A stretch of DNA of 64,000 nucleotides from Hansfordia pulvinata (taxonomy: Eukaryota; Ascomycota; Sordariomycetes; Xylariales). A program made the translations under genes and the position numbers. How positions within the stretch are numbered: the first letter of the stretch is position 1; the number at the start of each line of letters is the position of its first letter. This document shows, in pieces, positions 43,620-55,560 of this stretch. The notes beneath the pieces are model-generated. The model had not been told where the DNA came from. It searched no databases and saw only the letters and a program-made list of their open reading frames with translations. The stretch lies in NCBI GenBank assembly GCA_006538405.1, contig BJKQ01000013.1, positions 620,001-684,000 on the forward strand, given 5' to 3'.

Positions 43620-46152
43620 GGTGGCGGCGTCCGTCGGCGCAGGGTCGGGCTGTGAGGCCGGGCAGGGCGGAGCTTAAGGGGTCATGGGCTGCGGGCGAGG
43701 AAGCCGTCAGGACCGATGGGCGGATGGGACTCGGACGATGCCGCGTAAGGGGATGCTGAGGCTGAAATGCAAGACGGTCGACGAGTGCGCTCGGGCTGGC
43801 AGGCGAGGTGGACAGGACGGGCGTGGAGAGCCGTCGTGATGTGGTGGGAGGTTGAGCGGCAAAGGAGCAGCGAGCGCTGGCTGCCGCAATTGGGGCGCAA
43901 TAGAAAGGAAGTCGGGCTGACCTCGCGTCCGCCAAGAGCGGTGCCCGCCTCGAACTGCCGCCTGCAGCCCCCAGCAGACGCAGTGCGGATACGTGGAACT
44001 TGGTGGTACCGGGTGGCGGCGCTTAATTCCAGCGTTTCCAGAGGTTGCACGTACTGGACACATCCATGGATGGGCGGATTGGATGTACCTCGCCCAACGC
44101 CAGACTGGAAGGTTCCACTGCACATGAGGGTAGAGGTACATTGAACACATGCTTCCGCTCAACCCTGCGCCCGCTTTAGGCGGGGGGATGTTCGCAAAAC
44201 AGCCCGGGTATGGGTAGTATGTACCACTCGAACCGCGCTTTTGCTTCGCCGCAACCGCTGGAGAGCCTCCGAACAATGACCAACATGGCTGCCTGGGGCA
44301 GTGCAACATTCACGTACGGTATGCGCGGCACGAATTTGCCCTGCCAGGGCGCTATAAATCGACCCATACCCGACGCAATGCGAGGCATCTCGTAGGGACT
44401 GGATCTAGAGGGGATGAAGAAAAGACCTCTCTGGAATTCAGACGGGTGGCAGCTTCTGTGGTCTACCGGGTGAGCACGTGCGGCTAGACGAGGGGCTTTC
44501 TTTCGAATGCGCCCGTACATGTAGGTACTTTGTGGGCGTCTACCTCGAGTACCCACGGTACCTTACGTTGCAGTCGCATGGATGGATCTTGAAGTTCATG
44601 TCCAGCTGCGCCAGCTTCAGGGTACCACCCGCAGACTGAGTGCTGTCGAGTCGACCAGAATATAAGCAGATTGATGCTTGCCAAGACGCGGAGACGCGTA
44701 CTCACCAGCAGTCAGGCTGATCTAGTGACCGAATGACCATTCCCATGGATGTTTGAATCCCGGTTTGCGAATGTGCAGGTGCCTGGTTGAGGGGTAGAGG
44801 TACATCTCTAAGCACCTGGACTCGTTCCCGTCCCCATTGGGCTGACGGACGGCATCGGAGCCGGAGACGGGGATCGAGACGGGCCCTCATAACCACGAGC
44901 GATCCTGGCAGGGATGGATGCCCACCCATTCGATTGTCGACAGTCCAGTCTTCCTATCACCAATACGGCGACCCTTCAGAGGCTCGCACAAGCACCACTG
45001 CCAGGCAGGCAAGATTCATCGGCAGATGCCCAACCGCTCCACGCCCGCAGCCACCATGGACACCCAACAGGACCTCGCCCGTCTGCGGGCCATCGCATCG
45101 CGTGCTTCACGCCTCTTCTTCTTGTGTTCGGACCACACGCTCGTCGACCTGCGCGGTCCGGGCTTCGAGTTGTCCCGAGCATAGATGGATAGATAGGAGT
45201 ACTGAAATATGAATCAGAACTCACACACGACCGCCTAACATGGCTCCAGCTCAACTGAACATTAGACGATCTCGACTGGTTCTCGGCCCCACTACAAGCA
45301 CGTCCACCATCACCAACGCTCCCACCCGTGGCGGGGTCTGTTCACGTTGCGCCCGCGTCCGTGGGACTGACCCCGCTGATCCCCCTGAGACTGATGAGAT
45401 TCGTCCACCAGCAACCTTGTCGGGATCCTCCAGTACTCGTACGAGTACCGTCCTCGCCTGACCTCCCGCTTCACAGTGTGACAGTCTGTAAGCCCCTCGC
45501 CCCCGTGCTTTCACGCCCGGTGCTTGTACTAGAACGCTTCAACTGGGACACTTCTGCGTCGCTTCGGCTTCGAGAATGGCGTACGTCTCAAAGAGGGTAC
45601 CTGGGCTGCCCGCAACGACTCCGACCCGCTGGAGAGCGACGTTGGCACTCATGGTTTGGATCATCACGTTGACCCTCTGCCTAATTACGTGCATGACTAG
45701 TAGGCGCGCGTGTGGATTCGCCCTTTCGACGCCCTCGGTACCTCGTAGGTTGGGCTTCGCAATGCATCGTTGCCCACGCTGCATGCACCAGCCAGGCAGT
45801 CGTCCGGCCTCCATCAGAAGCTGTCTGACTGTGCAGCGCCCACGAGGCTGTACCCGCACGCAAGGTAAGCCAAACCTCATGGCATGCGCCAAATCATGTG
45901 CCACGACGGCTGGGCATGTACGAGCACAGGAGAGGGTCGTGATTTGTTTCATGCGTTTTTCATCTATCGTTACAGGGCGTGCGAGGTGCATTTGGATACA
46001 GAACAGGTATCGAGGGACCTCCCTCCCGCTCGGGACTGGGTGGTCTACCGAGGCGCTCGACTCGTCGTCGAATCACCCATGATGCCAGTGAAGGTGCCTG
46101 CCAGGCTGCCGCAGGCAGACCGACTCCTTATATTAAGGTACAGCCTTGGGCT
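43620..46152. other. Gene-free region (about 2.5 kb)
   Basis: Upstream of las17 and downstream of the 65-residue protein gene. Contains a CATCCATGGATG palindrome near 44061 and a perfect 16-bp palindrome GTACTCGTACGAGTAC at 45433-45448. Frames on both strands lack protein character. Confidence 0.5.
45433..45448. repeat. Perfect 16-bp palindrome GTACTCGTACGAGTAC
   Basis: The best copy of the dispersed motif found across the window's non-coding DNA. It is fully self-complementary. Confidence 0.9.
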
Positions 46153-46437
46153 CTATTTGTTCAGCTCCTTGGCCTTGGCCTGACGTTCTTCCTTGGTACC
46201 CTCCTGGGCAGGCATGTTCTGCGTGATGGCGGGGCCGGGGTGGGCCTTGTGAGCGGCGTCCTTGAACGACATGCCCTGGGGGTTGGGGTTGGTGTCGATG
46301 GGCTGGATCTTGAACTCGCCCTCGGTCTGGTCCTGTTGACCGGATTGTCAGTACAGGTTCATATGATGGCCACGATGCGCCCACTTGGCGAGAACTAGAT
46401 TGTGGTCGGTCTGCTTACCTTGTTGTCCTGAGGCATG
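46153..46437 (-). CDS. Small conserved-looking hydrophilic protein (65 residues)
   Basis: Exons are 46420-46437 and 46153-46332; the 87-bp intron has donor GTAAGC and acceptor AACAG. The protein starts MPQDNKDQTEGEFKIQPID and continues NPNPQGMSFKDAAHKAHPG, then PAITQNMPAQEGTKEER, ending AKAKELNK. It is hydrophilic, with no signal peptide or membrane segment. I have the impression of a widespread short fungal protein but cannot name it. The splice is strongly supported because exon 1 supplies an ATG with six codons and the phase is exact. Function unknown. Confidence 0.8.
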
Positions 46438-47429
46438 TTGGCTGGCTGCGGAGATGCTTGGTCTAGTGATGGATGATATTGTTCAGGTGGTAGTTCAGCT
46501 GCTGATTTGGCGTTTGAGAGATGATGATGTAGGTCTAACAAATGGCTTGCAGGCGAGGAACCGCGTGGATTCTTATAGCCACTGCTCGCACCTACATAAA
46601 CCGGTTTCGCTGGAGGAAGGATAGCCCGTCAACTAACTCGACAGTTGACTGGACGCGGACTTGGACAGCACCACTCACACGCCATCCCACACCCTCTCCC
46701 TCGCGCGGGGATGGATTGGCCTTGGCCACGACGAGTGGCTGTGATTCACTTAGACAGGCCGGCCCAGATACCAAGTGGCGTGGTGGCACACGGATCCATC
46801 AGGCAAGAGGACGATGACGTAGGGGCGACGGCTGCGGTTGCTTACGGAGTGCTCGCCCGCGGGGAGACCGTATCTGTCCGTTTCTGAGCCGAAGATCGTC
46901 AGAATGACGGCGTTACAAGTGAGGACTTCGCTTCGCGGAATGGATCCAGACGGGTGGAATGGCGTGTTCGCTGCAGCTCCGCCGCCGGACGGCAGCCGCG
47001 AACCAGCAGTGCGTGCTGGGCGTCGGGAAGCACATTTGGCATCCAATGCTTAGTAAGGTAATTCTCGATCACCACAACGTCAAATGCTGGGTGAGCCGTG
47101 GCTGCGAGTGCATTCGGTTTCAGCACTCGCCCGTCAGCAATCCGTAATCTTAGCGGCGTCTCGGCCCCATACCAGCCCCGGGGCCGATCGCGTCGTCATA
47201 CGAAGGCCTCCAGTGCTTGTACTCGCGCGAGTGCACCACCCGCCCAGCCAGCCGCACCGTGCAGAGGCGCGGCGCCAGACCACGTCCCCAGTGCTGCCCT
47301 CGTCGTCGACCCCTTCACTGCGCTCGGCGCCGCACGACATTGGCCCCGACCGTGATCTCGCCTCCATCGCCCACACCTGGCTGAGCCGCGTCTGTGCGAC
47401 CGTCACGCCGCTGCCGGGCATGCAAGGTC
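46438..47429. other. Divergent intergenic region (about 1 kb)
   Basis: Between the 65-residue protein gene (-) and rad1/xpf (+), so both promoters lie here. No coding-like frame or strong repeat was seen. Confidence 0.5.
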
Positions 47430-50376
47430 ATGTCTGCAACTCCCAACAAGGCCGCCCAGCCCGTCAAGCTCTCGCTACCCCTCGTACGTCGCCAGCCGCC
47501 GTTCCCTTCGTCGCCAGCGTCTCCTCCTATACGCGGAATTCTAACACCCATTCGCCCACCAGGAATACCAGCAACAACTCTTCCAGGAGCTCCGGGCCGA
47601 AGATGAGCTCGTCATTCTCGCTCGCGGCCTCGGCCTCATGCGCCTTGTCACCAACCTACTACACAGCTACGATGCCGCAGGGAACAACCTCGTCATCGTG
47701 GTTGGCGCCGAGGACCGCGAGAATGCTTGGCTGGGCGAAGCCCTCGCCGAGCACGCCGCCATCAGCATGGCCCCGAAAGCCCGCGCCCTGACCGTCGTCA
47801 ACACCGACTTCACCAGCGTCGCCGCCCGCGAGAAGATGTACGCCCAGGGCGGCATCTACAGCATCACCTCGCGCATCCTCGTCGTCGATCTCCTCACCTC
47901 TCTTCTCGACCCCGAGCGAATCACCGGCGTCGTCCTCCTCCATGCCGACAAGGTTGTAGCAACGTCCCTCGAGGCCTTCATCTTGCGCATTTACCGACAG
48001 AAGAACAAGCACGGCTTCCTCAAGGCTTTCTCCGACAACCCCGACCCATTCACAATTGGCTTCTCGCCGCTAGCGACGATGATGAAGAATCTGTTTCTGC
48101 GTAAAGCTTCGTTGTGGCCCCGCTTTCACGTCAGCGTCGCGTCTGCCTTGGAGGGTCGCAAAAAGGCGGAGGTCATCGAGCTCGAGGTTCCCATGACGGA
48201 CTCCATGCGGGAAATTCAGACGGCCATCATGGAGTGTGTGGAAGTCAGCATACACGAGCTCAAGAAGAGCAACCCGGGGCTCGAAATGGATGATTGGAAT
48301 CTTGACAGCGCCCTGCTCAAGAGCTTTGACGTCATGGTTCGTCGCCAGCTCGACCCTAATTGGCATCGTGTGAGCTGGAAGACCAAGCAGATTGTCAGTG
48401 ACTTGTCCGTCCTGCGCGGCATGCTGCATTCTGTCCTGGCCCTCGACGCTGTTTCTTTCTTGCAGCACCTCGACACTATCCATGCCGCTCACTCGCCGCA
48501 GCCCGGCTCCACCAGACAGAGCCAGTCGCCCTGGCTGTTCCTGGATGCCGCCCATACCATCTTTGACACGGCCAAAAGGCGAGTGTATGCCAGCAACGTC
48601 AAGCCTGCTGAAAAGACTTCATTGGAGTCGCTGCGCCCAGTGCTGGAAGAGCAGCCGAAATGGGCCCTCCTGGGCGAGGTCCTGGAGGAGATCGACCGGG
48701 ATCTTTACTTTGAACCCCCGATGCGTGACGACTCCAATGGCACCATTCTCATCATGTGCTCAGACACGGCCACCAGCCGGCAGCTGAAGGATTATTTGCA
48801 GACCATGCATGTCAAGCCCCAGGGCGACAGCGATTCGAAGCAAGACAAGGAGGACGAAAACAAGGCTTCGGCATCTTTCATGATGAGGCGAAGGCTGAGG
48901 AACTACATGACGTGGAAGAGGGAGTTTGCACAGGTCAGCAATGCCCTGTTCTCTGAGAACCAGAAGGCCTTGGATGGCGCGGTCGACCCCCGGCTGGCGC
49001 AGGGCAGCTACAAGGGCAAGGCGCCCGCGAACAAGAGGCGTCGCGTGCGCGGTGGCGGTGCTGTGGGAGCTTCCGCCGGTAGAGCCGCCAACGGCAGCCT
49101 GATCCAGTACTTTGAGAAGCCGTCCGAGGTAGCCGATCTGATGGATGAGGTGCAGGCGACGGAGGAGGAAGCCAAGCAAAAGCCTGACATCATCGCGGAT
49201 CCGCTCGAGGATATGGAAGATTACTTTGAGCTGTACGAGATGCAGGACTTGGTCGTGGTGCATGCCTACGAGGGCGACCAGGACGAGCACATCCTCGAGG
49301 AGGTCAAGCCGCGGTACATCATCATGTACGAGCCCGACGCGGCCTTCATCCGGCGCGTCGAGGTCTACCGATCTTCGCACAACGACCGCAACGTGCGCGT
49401 CTACTTCATGTTCTACGGCGGGTCCGTCGAGGAGCAGCGGTACCTGGCGACGGTGCGGCGCGAGAAGGACGCCTTCACGAAGCTGATCAAGGAGCGCGCG
49501 AGCATGTCGGTGGTGATGACGACGGACGCGCACGGGGCGCCAGACGCCAGCAGAGACGACCCGCAGGAGGCGTTCCTGCGGACGGTCAACACGCGGATCG
49601 CGGGCGGCGGGCGGCTGGCGGCGACGGCGCAGCCGCCCCGCGTCGTGGTGGACGTGCGCGAGTTCCGCTCGTCGCTGCCGTCGCTGCTGCACGGGCGCAA
49701 CATGGTGGTGGTGCCGTGCATGCTGACGGTGGGCGACTACATCCTGAGCCCGCAGGTGTGCGTGGAGCGCAAGAGCGTGGCGGACTTGGTCAGCAGCTTC
49801 CGCGACGGGCGGCTGTACGCGCAGGCCGAGTCCATGTTCCAGCACTACCGCGACGTGGTGCTGCTCATCGAGTTTGATCAGAACCGCAGCTTCACGCTGG
49901 AGCCCTTCGCGGACCTGTCGGGCAGCGCGCGCTCCGTCAACCCGGACGCGGCGTCCCCGACGGACCTGCAGTCCCGGCTGGTCCTGCTGACGCTGGCGTT
50001 CCCGCGCCTGCGCGTCGTCTGGTCGTCGTCACCGTACCAGACGGCCGAGATCTTCGAGGCCCTAAAGACGCAGCAGGATGAGCCGGACCCGGTGGCGGCG
50101 GTGCGGGCGGGCCTGGACGGGTCGATGGTCGGGGCGGCCGGCACCGGCGGCGGCGGCCCGCAGACGACGCAGCCGTTCAACCTGGAGCCGCACGAGATGC
50201 TGGCCGCGGTGCCGGGCGTGACGCCCAAGAACGTGCACAACATCACGCTCAAGGCCGACAGCGTGCGGCACGTCGCCAACATGGGGCCCGAGGAGCTGGC
50301 GCCCCTAGTGGGCCGGGAGGCGGCGCGCCAGATCTCGGGCTTCTTCGGCCGGAACCTGATTGACATTGACGACTAG
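47430..50376 (+). CDS. rad1: XPF/Rad1 structure-specific endonuclease subunit
   Basis: Exons are 47430-47483 and 47560-50376 (76-bp intron, donor GTACGT, branch TTCTAACAC, acceptor CCAG), giving 956 residues. The N-terminal two thirds are the degenerate SF2 helicase-like part (ELVILARGLGLMRLVTNLL, VVNTDFTSVAAREKMY, GIYSITSRILVVDLLT, ITGVVLLHADKV). The ERCC4 nuclease follows with DVREFRSSLPSLL, VGDYILSP and the ERKxxxD signature (ERKSVAD, Glu754 to Asp760). A C-terminal helix-hairpin-helix pair closes the protein (MLAAVPGVTPKNVHNI, QISGFFGRN). A basic KRRRVRGG is a likely nuclear signal. With its ERCC1/Rad10 partner it cuts 5' of lesions in nucleotide-excision repair and removes 3' flaps in recombination. 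The frame is intact over 2.8 kb. Confidence 0.97.
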
Positions 50377-51535
50377 ACGAATGTGCTTGGAGGAGCTGAG
50401 ACGGGGGGGGGGCTGTATGGAACGCGGCGATAGAATCACTTATCCATTACCCATCCAGCCACAGGCAAACCCACCTGGATTACACGCGTGCCTTTGTTTC
50501 TGTGTGAGAGAGACCGAAGGCACATGACGCCTGCTGGCTGAGGATGACTCTACTCGCACAAAGACAACGTGTGTGACAGCTCCCACTCACTGCCTGTCAT
50601 ACTACCATCTATTATGTGCTCGCATCTCCCGGACGTGCCCTTGATCAACGTGAGACGAACACAGATAGTTTTGCCCCCTCCCGGCATGCATGTGAGGTCG
50701 AAAGACTGCGGCGGGGTCGTGACGTAATGCCCTTCTCTTCCTCGATCTCGTAGATACCTGTGGAAGCCCACTTTATTAGTTACGAGTACTGCACCCCGCC
50801 CTAGCGAAAGCCGCGAAAGGCGCAACCGCCAGAAAGTGAATCCCGCGCCTATTAGCGCGCGCGCGCGCGCGAATCGCCTTGTGACAAGGGGAGCTAACCA
50901 CCTACCGAGTAGGTCCAAAGTGTCACCTATCAAAGAGTCATGCTACCCACGTGGGGGGTTCGGGGAGTTTGAACTATCTCGATCACGCGTCAAAAACCCG
51001 CGCTCGGTACTTTGTGATAGTATGTGTGCCTGGCAAGGATCTGGCCTGTGGATTGGAAAGGCTCAGAGACAGGAATGTGAATATGCGCTGGCACAGGATT
51101 GAAGCAGGGGAATGTCACAGGAAGAGCGATGGCGGCGATCAAAAAGGTGGTTGGAGGGGGTATCGTGATACGATTCAAGGCGAAAAACAAAACTCGTGGT
51201 GGTATCAAACTGCGCGAAAGCTTCCTCCTCATGCGTTGCCCTCTCAACAATAACAATAATAACAACCCACGGCCACCTTGACGGCGGCGTGGTTCTATCA
51301 TGCCGCATGAGCCCATTATCGTCATCCATCCATCCATCCATCATCCATGTCGTCGTCGTCGCAAAAAAGGAAAAGAAGAGAGGAACGTTTATGTATCCGC
51401 ATTAGTGTGGCGAAGGAGAAGAGTGAGCGGAAGGGTTCATCTTGTTCTTCTTCAACTTCTGCCCCGTCAGACCCTCGACAGGCCGTAACGGTCTCTCAGC
51501 GGGTTGCTGCTGACGCGGCGGCGGCCGGAGCCTCC
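50377..51535. other. Convergent intergenic region (about 1.16 kb)
   Basis: Between rad1 (+) and the 66-residue peptide gene (-). Contains a GC dinucleotide run (50857-50872), a TTACGAGTACTGC motif near 50780 and CATC tetramers at 51323-51345. No coding-like frame was seen. Confidence 0.5.
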
Positions 51536-52120
51536 CTAGACCCTACTCCTCCTGGTGCCTCCGCCGCGCTTGCGCCCGCAGTAGCCGCAGGTCAGGAAGC
51601 TGACGATGATGCCGCAGAAGCTGACGATGCCGTTAACGATGGCGACGATGATGCTGCCGATTCCGCTGATGACGGCCATGATGGCGCGGCCAACGGCGCG
51701 GAAGGCGTCGGCGATCTGTTGTGTTTTCAGGGATTGTTAGCCAGGGACATCCCTATTTCCTTTTTTTTCGTGTCTTCCCCCGGGAAGGGCGAGCGGTGAA
51801 TGAAATGTGAATTGTACGACTGGTGACGGGTGGGGAAGACGGTACAGGCAATGGCCCTGTTCCGGCCGCCCTGCAGGTGTGTGACCAGCGCATTGCTTTG
51901 CTGGCCGGGGCTGAGCTGGGATGGCTTGGGGGCGCGCGCGCTCGAACACGTGGATGCGTCGGCCCCCCGGCGCATGCTCATGCTCTCCGTAAGGCAGGCG
52001 CGCTGGCGGTGAGGCGCGAGGACCGAGCAGCATCGCGCGATCGAGCCGGAGCCGAAGTGTATCGTGTCGCGGGGTTCAGGCGGCGGGGCGATGACTTACG
52101 CAGGAGATGACGGCACCCAT
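51536..52120 (-). CDS. Putatively lipidated small membrane peptide (66 residues)
   Basis: Exons are 52100-52120 and 51536-51715 with a 384-bp intron (donor GTAAGT, acceptor ACAACAG), long for this window. The protein starts MGAVISC, fitting N-myristoylation at Gly2 with a nearby Cys for palmitoylation. It continues IADAFRAVGRAIMAVISG, IGSIIVAIVNGIVSF and a Cys-bearing turn (FLTCGYCG), ending in a basic tail (RKRGGGTRRSRV). One long or two short hydrophobic segments suggest membrane association. I associate this layout with a small fungal protein family of unknown function; that is from memory of the pattern, not a search. The start is fixed because the MGAVISC exon is the only upstream exon with a good donor in phase. 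Confidence 0.75.
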
Positions 52121-52300
52121 GGTGAATGACTGGGTGGGTTGGTTTTGGGTTTGCTGGGGGGGGGGTTGTCTGGAAGAGTCTGGAGGCGGACACGACTATG
52201 TGTGTCTGGGACGGGGATGTCTATCGTGTTGCTGTCGTGGTGGGGTGGGAAGGATAGAGTTCAGGTCACGAAGTGGTTGGGCTGGGAAACGGGAGTGTCT

Positions 52301-52307
52301 TATATAC
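52301..52307 (-). promoter_or_regulatory. TATA box of the 66-residue peptide gene
   Basis: On the minus strand GTATATAAG lies about 185 bp upstream of the ATG at 52120. Just beyond it, at 52330-52362, AGGTC pentamers are repeated in tandem and could be activator sites. Confidence 0.45.
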
Positions 52308-54824
52308 AGCGGAAGCGGGTCGGCCTGAGGTCCGGTCAGGTCAGGTCAGGTCAGATCTGGTCCGGTAGGTAGGTAAGGTACTCGCAAGGTCTGGTCAGGC
52401 CTCGTGGACGGGAAATTGATAGAATGGACAAGCGGTACACTCGTAGTCGGGTCGCGTAATGCGGAATGGAAATCAGGCGGCTGGGTCAGGGATGCGGATT
52501 TGCGCGTCTGATCACGGGCGGGCGCGGCATCGAGAAAATCGACGGCGGCGGCGACCAGGGGACCAAACAAGGGCCGGCAGCTAAGAGAAGTGCGCAAGGC
52601 TAAGGTGGTGAAGGACAGCCTTAGGCGGCTGGGATCTGCGTCAAACACGCTTGCTCGCTCGCTCGCCCCTCATCCCTCCGCCCCCGTCTGACGTATCTCG
52701 CATCTCGAGGGCGGCGCCTGACTGATCAGAGCTCGCACCTCTGGGCACTGACGGGGAACCGGTTCACGGCAGGGACTGACCTCCCCCCCCATCCTCCCCC
52801 TCCTCATCCCGCTTCCTCAATGGGCCCCGTCCGAGTACTCGTAGGTGCGTACGACATGGGAGCATGACCGGCCTGTGCGTTCATCGGGCAGGGCGCGTGC
52901 AGCACCGAACAGGTAAGTCACAGGCTGGGCAGCGCCTAAAGCAGAAAACAGACCTGGCAGGACGACATCATCGCGGGCGAGGGGCGAGCGACGAGTGGCC
53001 AGCCAGAGTCACAGAGGGGACGGGAGGCGGGGCAGGCCATGTCCATGCAGGTGATGGGTGTGGTGGATGTGATGGACGATGTGTGGCAGCCCAGCATCGC
53101 CAATCTCTTTTCTCTCTCTCTTTTTTCTGTCTTTTTTTGGGGCGCCGTCTCTTCTGCGAGGGTCGTTGAACGCGTGGAGGCTGAAAACCCAGGCAGGCGA
53201 AATGAAGGGGAGCCGGGTGGGATGTCGTGACGTCACCATTGCGATATGTTCTTCTCAACTACGAGTACGAGTACCTTACCTACCGCGCCGCCAGTGGATA
53301 CTTCCTACTCGTTGGAGCCAAGGTGCTCGACACACCTTACCCACGGGTGGCCATCTGTACCGCCACAGGCGCCGACAGCCACACCGGGCTTCCAGGGCTT
53401 GCCTGACTGGCATCGCCGATTGCGTCCACGACAGGAGTGCTTGCAGGCGTCGATGCCGGTGCAAATGCTCCGAGACAAGCCTGCAAGCACTCCTTCGGCT
53501 ACAGACAGCACAGGCACTTCCCATCCATGCTTGCCAGCTACGCGTGCGAGTACCTGCACAAAAGACGAGTTGCGCGTACGGATATGCGTATCGCAGGACT
53601 CGGCGACACGAGAACCCAAGCCTGCGATCGCGATGCCATCCCACGACCGAGTGGTGCTTGCTGGCTTGGTTCCCGCTTGACAGTCATGAGATACGAGTAC
53701 CTTGCCACACTTATTACCTATCCGTAACTCGTAGGACACCCTCCTCGTTGCCAGCGCTTGGCCCTTGGATCGCTGGCCGGCTCCGGCTTCTGCCATGGGC
53801 CCCCGGCCCTGCATGGATCATGGATGCCATGCATGGCGTGGCTAACTTGAGCTACTCGTGCAAATGCCCAGACGTCGTGGCGGCCAACGCGAATGACGTA
53901 GAGCGCCGTTGCAGGATACTTTCCATCGAACACGGACGACCCCCGACACGATAGGATAGCCCGATATCGTTCGAGGCATGCGGACCCGGCGGCCAGGGTC
54001 CTGGTCCTCCTCCTTACCTTACCTACTCCGTACGGGTGCTCGTCTCGTCGCCCATGGAAATCCACGAGCGTCCGAGATAAAGATCCCGATCCCTCGCCAC
54101 GGCCCACGCCAAAAGGCACATCCACCGTTACCGACCCTTCTGGCCAAACCTTGACGACTCGGGCGTGGGCATGCTTTTCGTGGGGGGTTGCTTATTCTGA
54201 CCAAAATCCCATCCATCCACCCACCCACGTGCATCGATGCAGCCCCGAGACAATGGCCATGGTGTGCGTCTGCGGCATCGTTGAGTACGAGTAGCTCACA
54301 AAGATGAGATAGGCGCTGCAACCACCACCACCTCATTCACACATCGATCGCATCCATCATGTGCCTACGCAACGTCAAGCCGAGTCAATGCAGCGTTTAC
54401 GAATTTCGTTTACCCGTAGACACCCTGTATGCACCCATGTACTCACTCCTGGTGCCTAATGTACATACACGCAAGTTGTCGTGGACGGTTGGCGCCTCCG
54501 TATGGCACCCCAGCATCACCACCTAGTACGAGTACCTTTGACAGTACTGGCCCAGTCCGAGTACCCCCGCCGACCGGCCCAAAACCTGCTTCCACCCCTG
54601 TTGCGCCCGCCACCCGGCCGGGGCTGATATTGGCAGGTAGAGGTACGAGTACCCGTACGAAGACGCTTTTGGACGTGTAGATGTCATCCCAACCCGTCAT
54701 GAAACGGCACCTCGCCTGCCTCCTGCCGTGATGAAGTGGTAGCGACATCGATGGAGGTCGTGCCGTGCCGTCTGCCGTACTTTCGCCCTCCGTAACTCAA
54801 CCCGGCATCCCCTTACCTCTGAAG

Positions 54825-54860
54825 CCTTACCTTACCTTACCTGGTACTACAACCTTACCT
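54825..54860. repeat. CTTAC pentamer repeat
   Basis: Several CCTTA/CTTAC units in tandem and near-tandem, upstream of a pyrimidine-rich stretch. Confidence 0.8.
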
Positions 54861-55195
54861 GCAGGTGTGCAAGGTTCAATTCCAACGTCGCCACCTCTTT
54901 CTTTATAATCCTCGCCTCACCCCGGCCGCCTCCTCCGAGCCTCCCTCTCCTCCCTTTCCCCCTCCCAACCGCCCCGCGCTGCCGCAGAACAGTCGGCCGT
55001 CCACCCCGTCTCTCCGAAGAGGCCGAGCACGCGGCCCGGCTCCCGCTCTGGCAGTCCCACTAGCACGATGAGGCTTGCGTGAGTCGAGCGACTCTTGTCC
55101 TCCTCCCTCCTCATGTTCTGCGATGCCGGCCGGGGCCTTTCCCGCTGTGGACCGCGGTCACTGATCCACACCCCCCCCGCCGCTGCGCCGTGCTT

Positions 55196-55560
55196 TGATC
55201 GACCCGGCCCCGCGCCGGTAGTCTCGAAGCCGGCCACGGCCCTCCTCTGCCGCTGCTGCCCTTGATTGACCCTGTCCTCCCCGGCCAGGTAGTCTCGAGG
55301 GTTGCGGCGAAAGGGGATTTCTCTCCCACCGCGGCGCTTGATCGATACCGTCTTCGGACGCTGTGTCTCGAGCGCCGTGGTGAGAGGGGCTTTCTCCGCC
55401 GTCCGCAGCGTGCTCGGTCGATACCGTCTTCGGACGCTGTGTCTCGACGCGCTGCGGCGGCGGGCTCTCTCCTGGTCCCGGCGGTATCCACGCCATCGAT
55501 TGACCTTGCTCACCTCCCCGGCGCGCAATGTAGTCTCGACAGCGTTGCGTCGCGGCCCAG
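55196..55560. repeat. Degenerate tandem array with a unit of about 76 bp
   Basis: Five units begin near 55196, 55263, 55340, 55416 and 55496. Each begins GATCGAyC/GATTGACC-like and has GTCTCGA about 30-45 bp later. Units three and four share 29 identical bases starting CGATACCGTCTTCGGACGCT. Unit length is not a constant multiple of three, and no single frame stays protein-like, so it is probably non-coding. Confidence 0.7.

Noticed and set aside
55069..55085. Mini first exon ATGAGGCTTGC followed by a GTGAGT donor
   Set aside because: The context is promoter-like, but no downstream exon with matching phase and protein character was found, so no gene is called.
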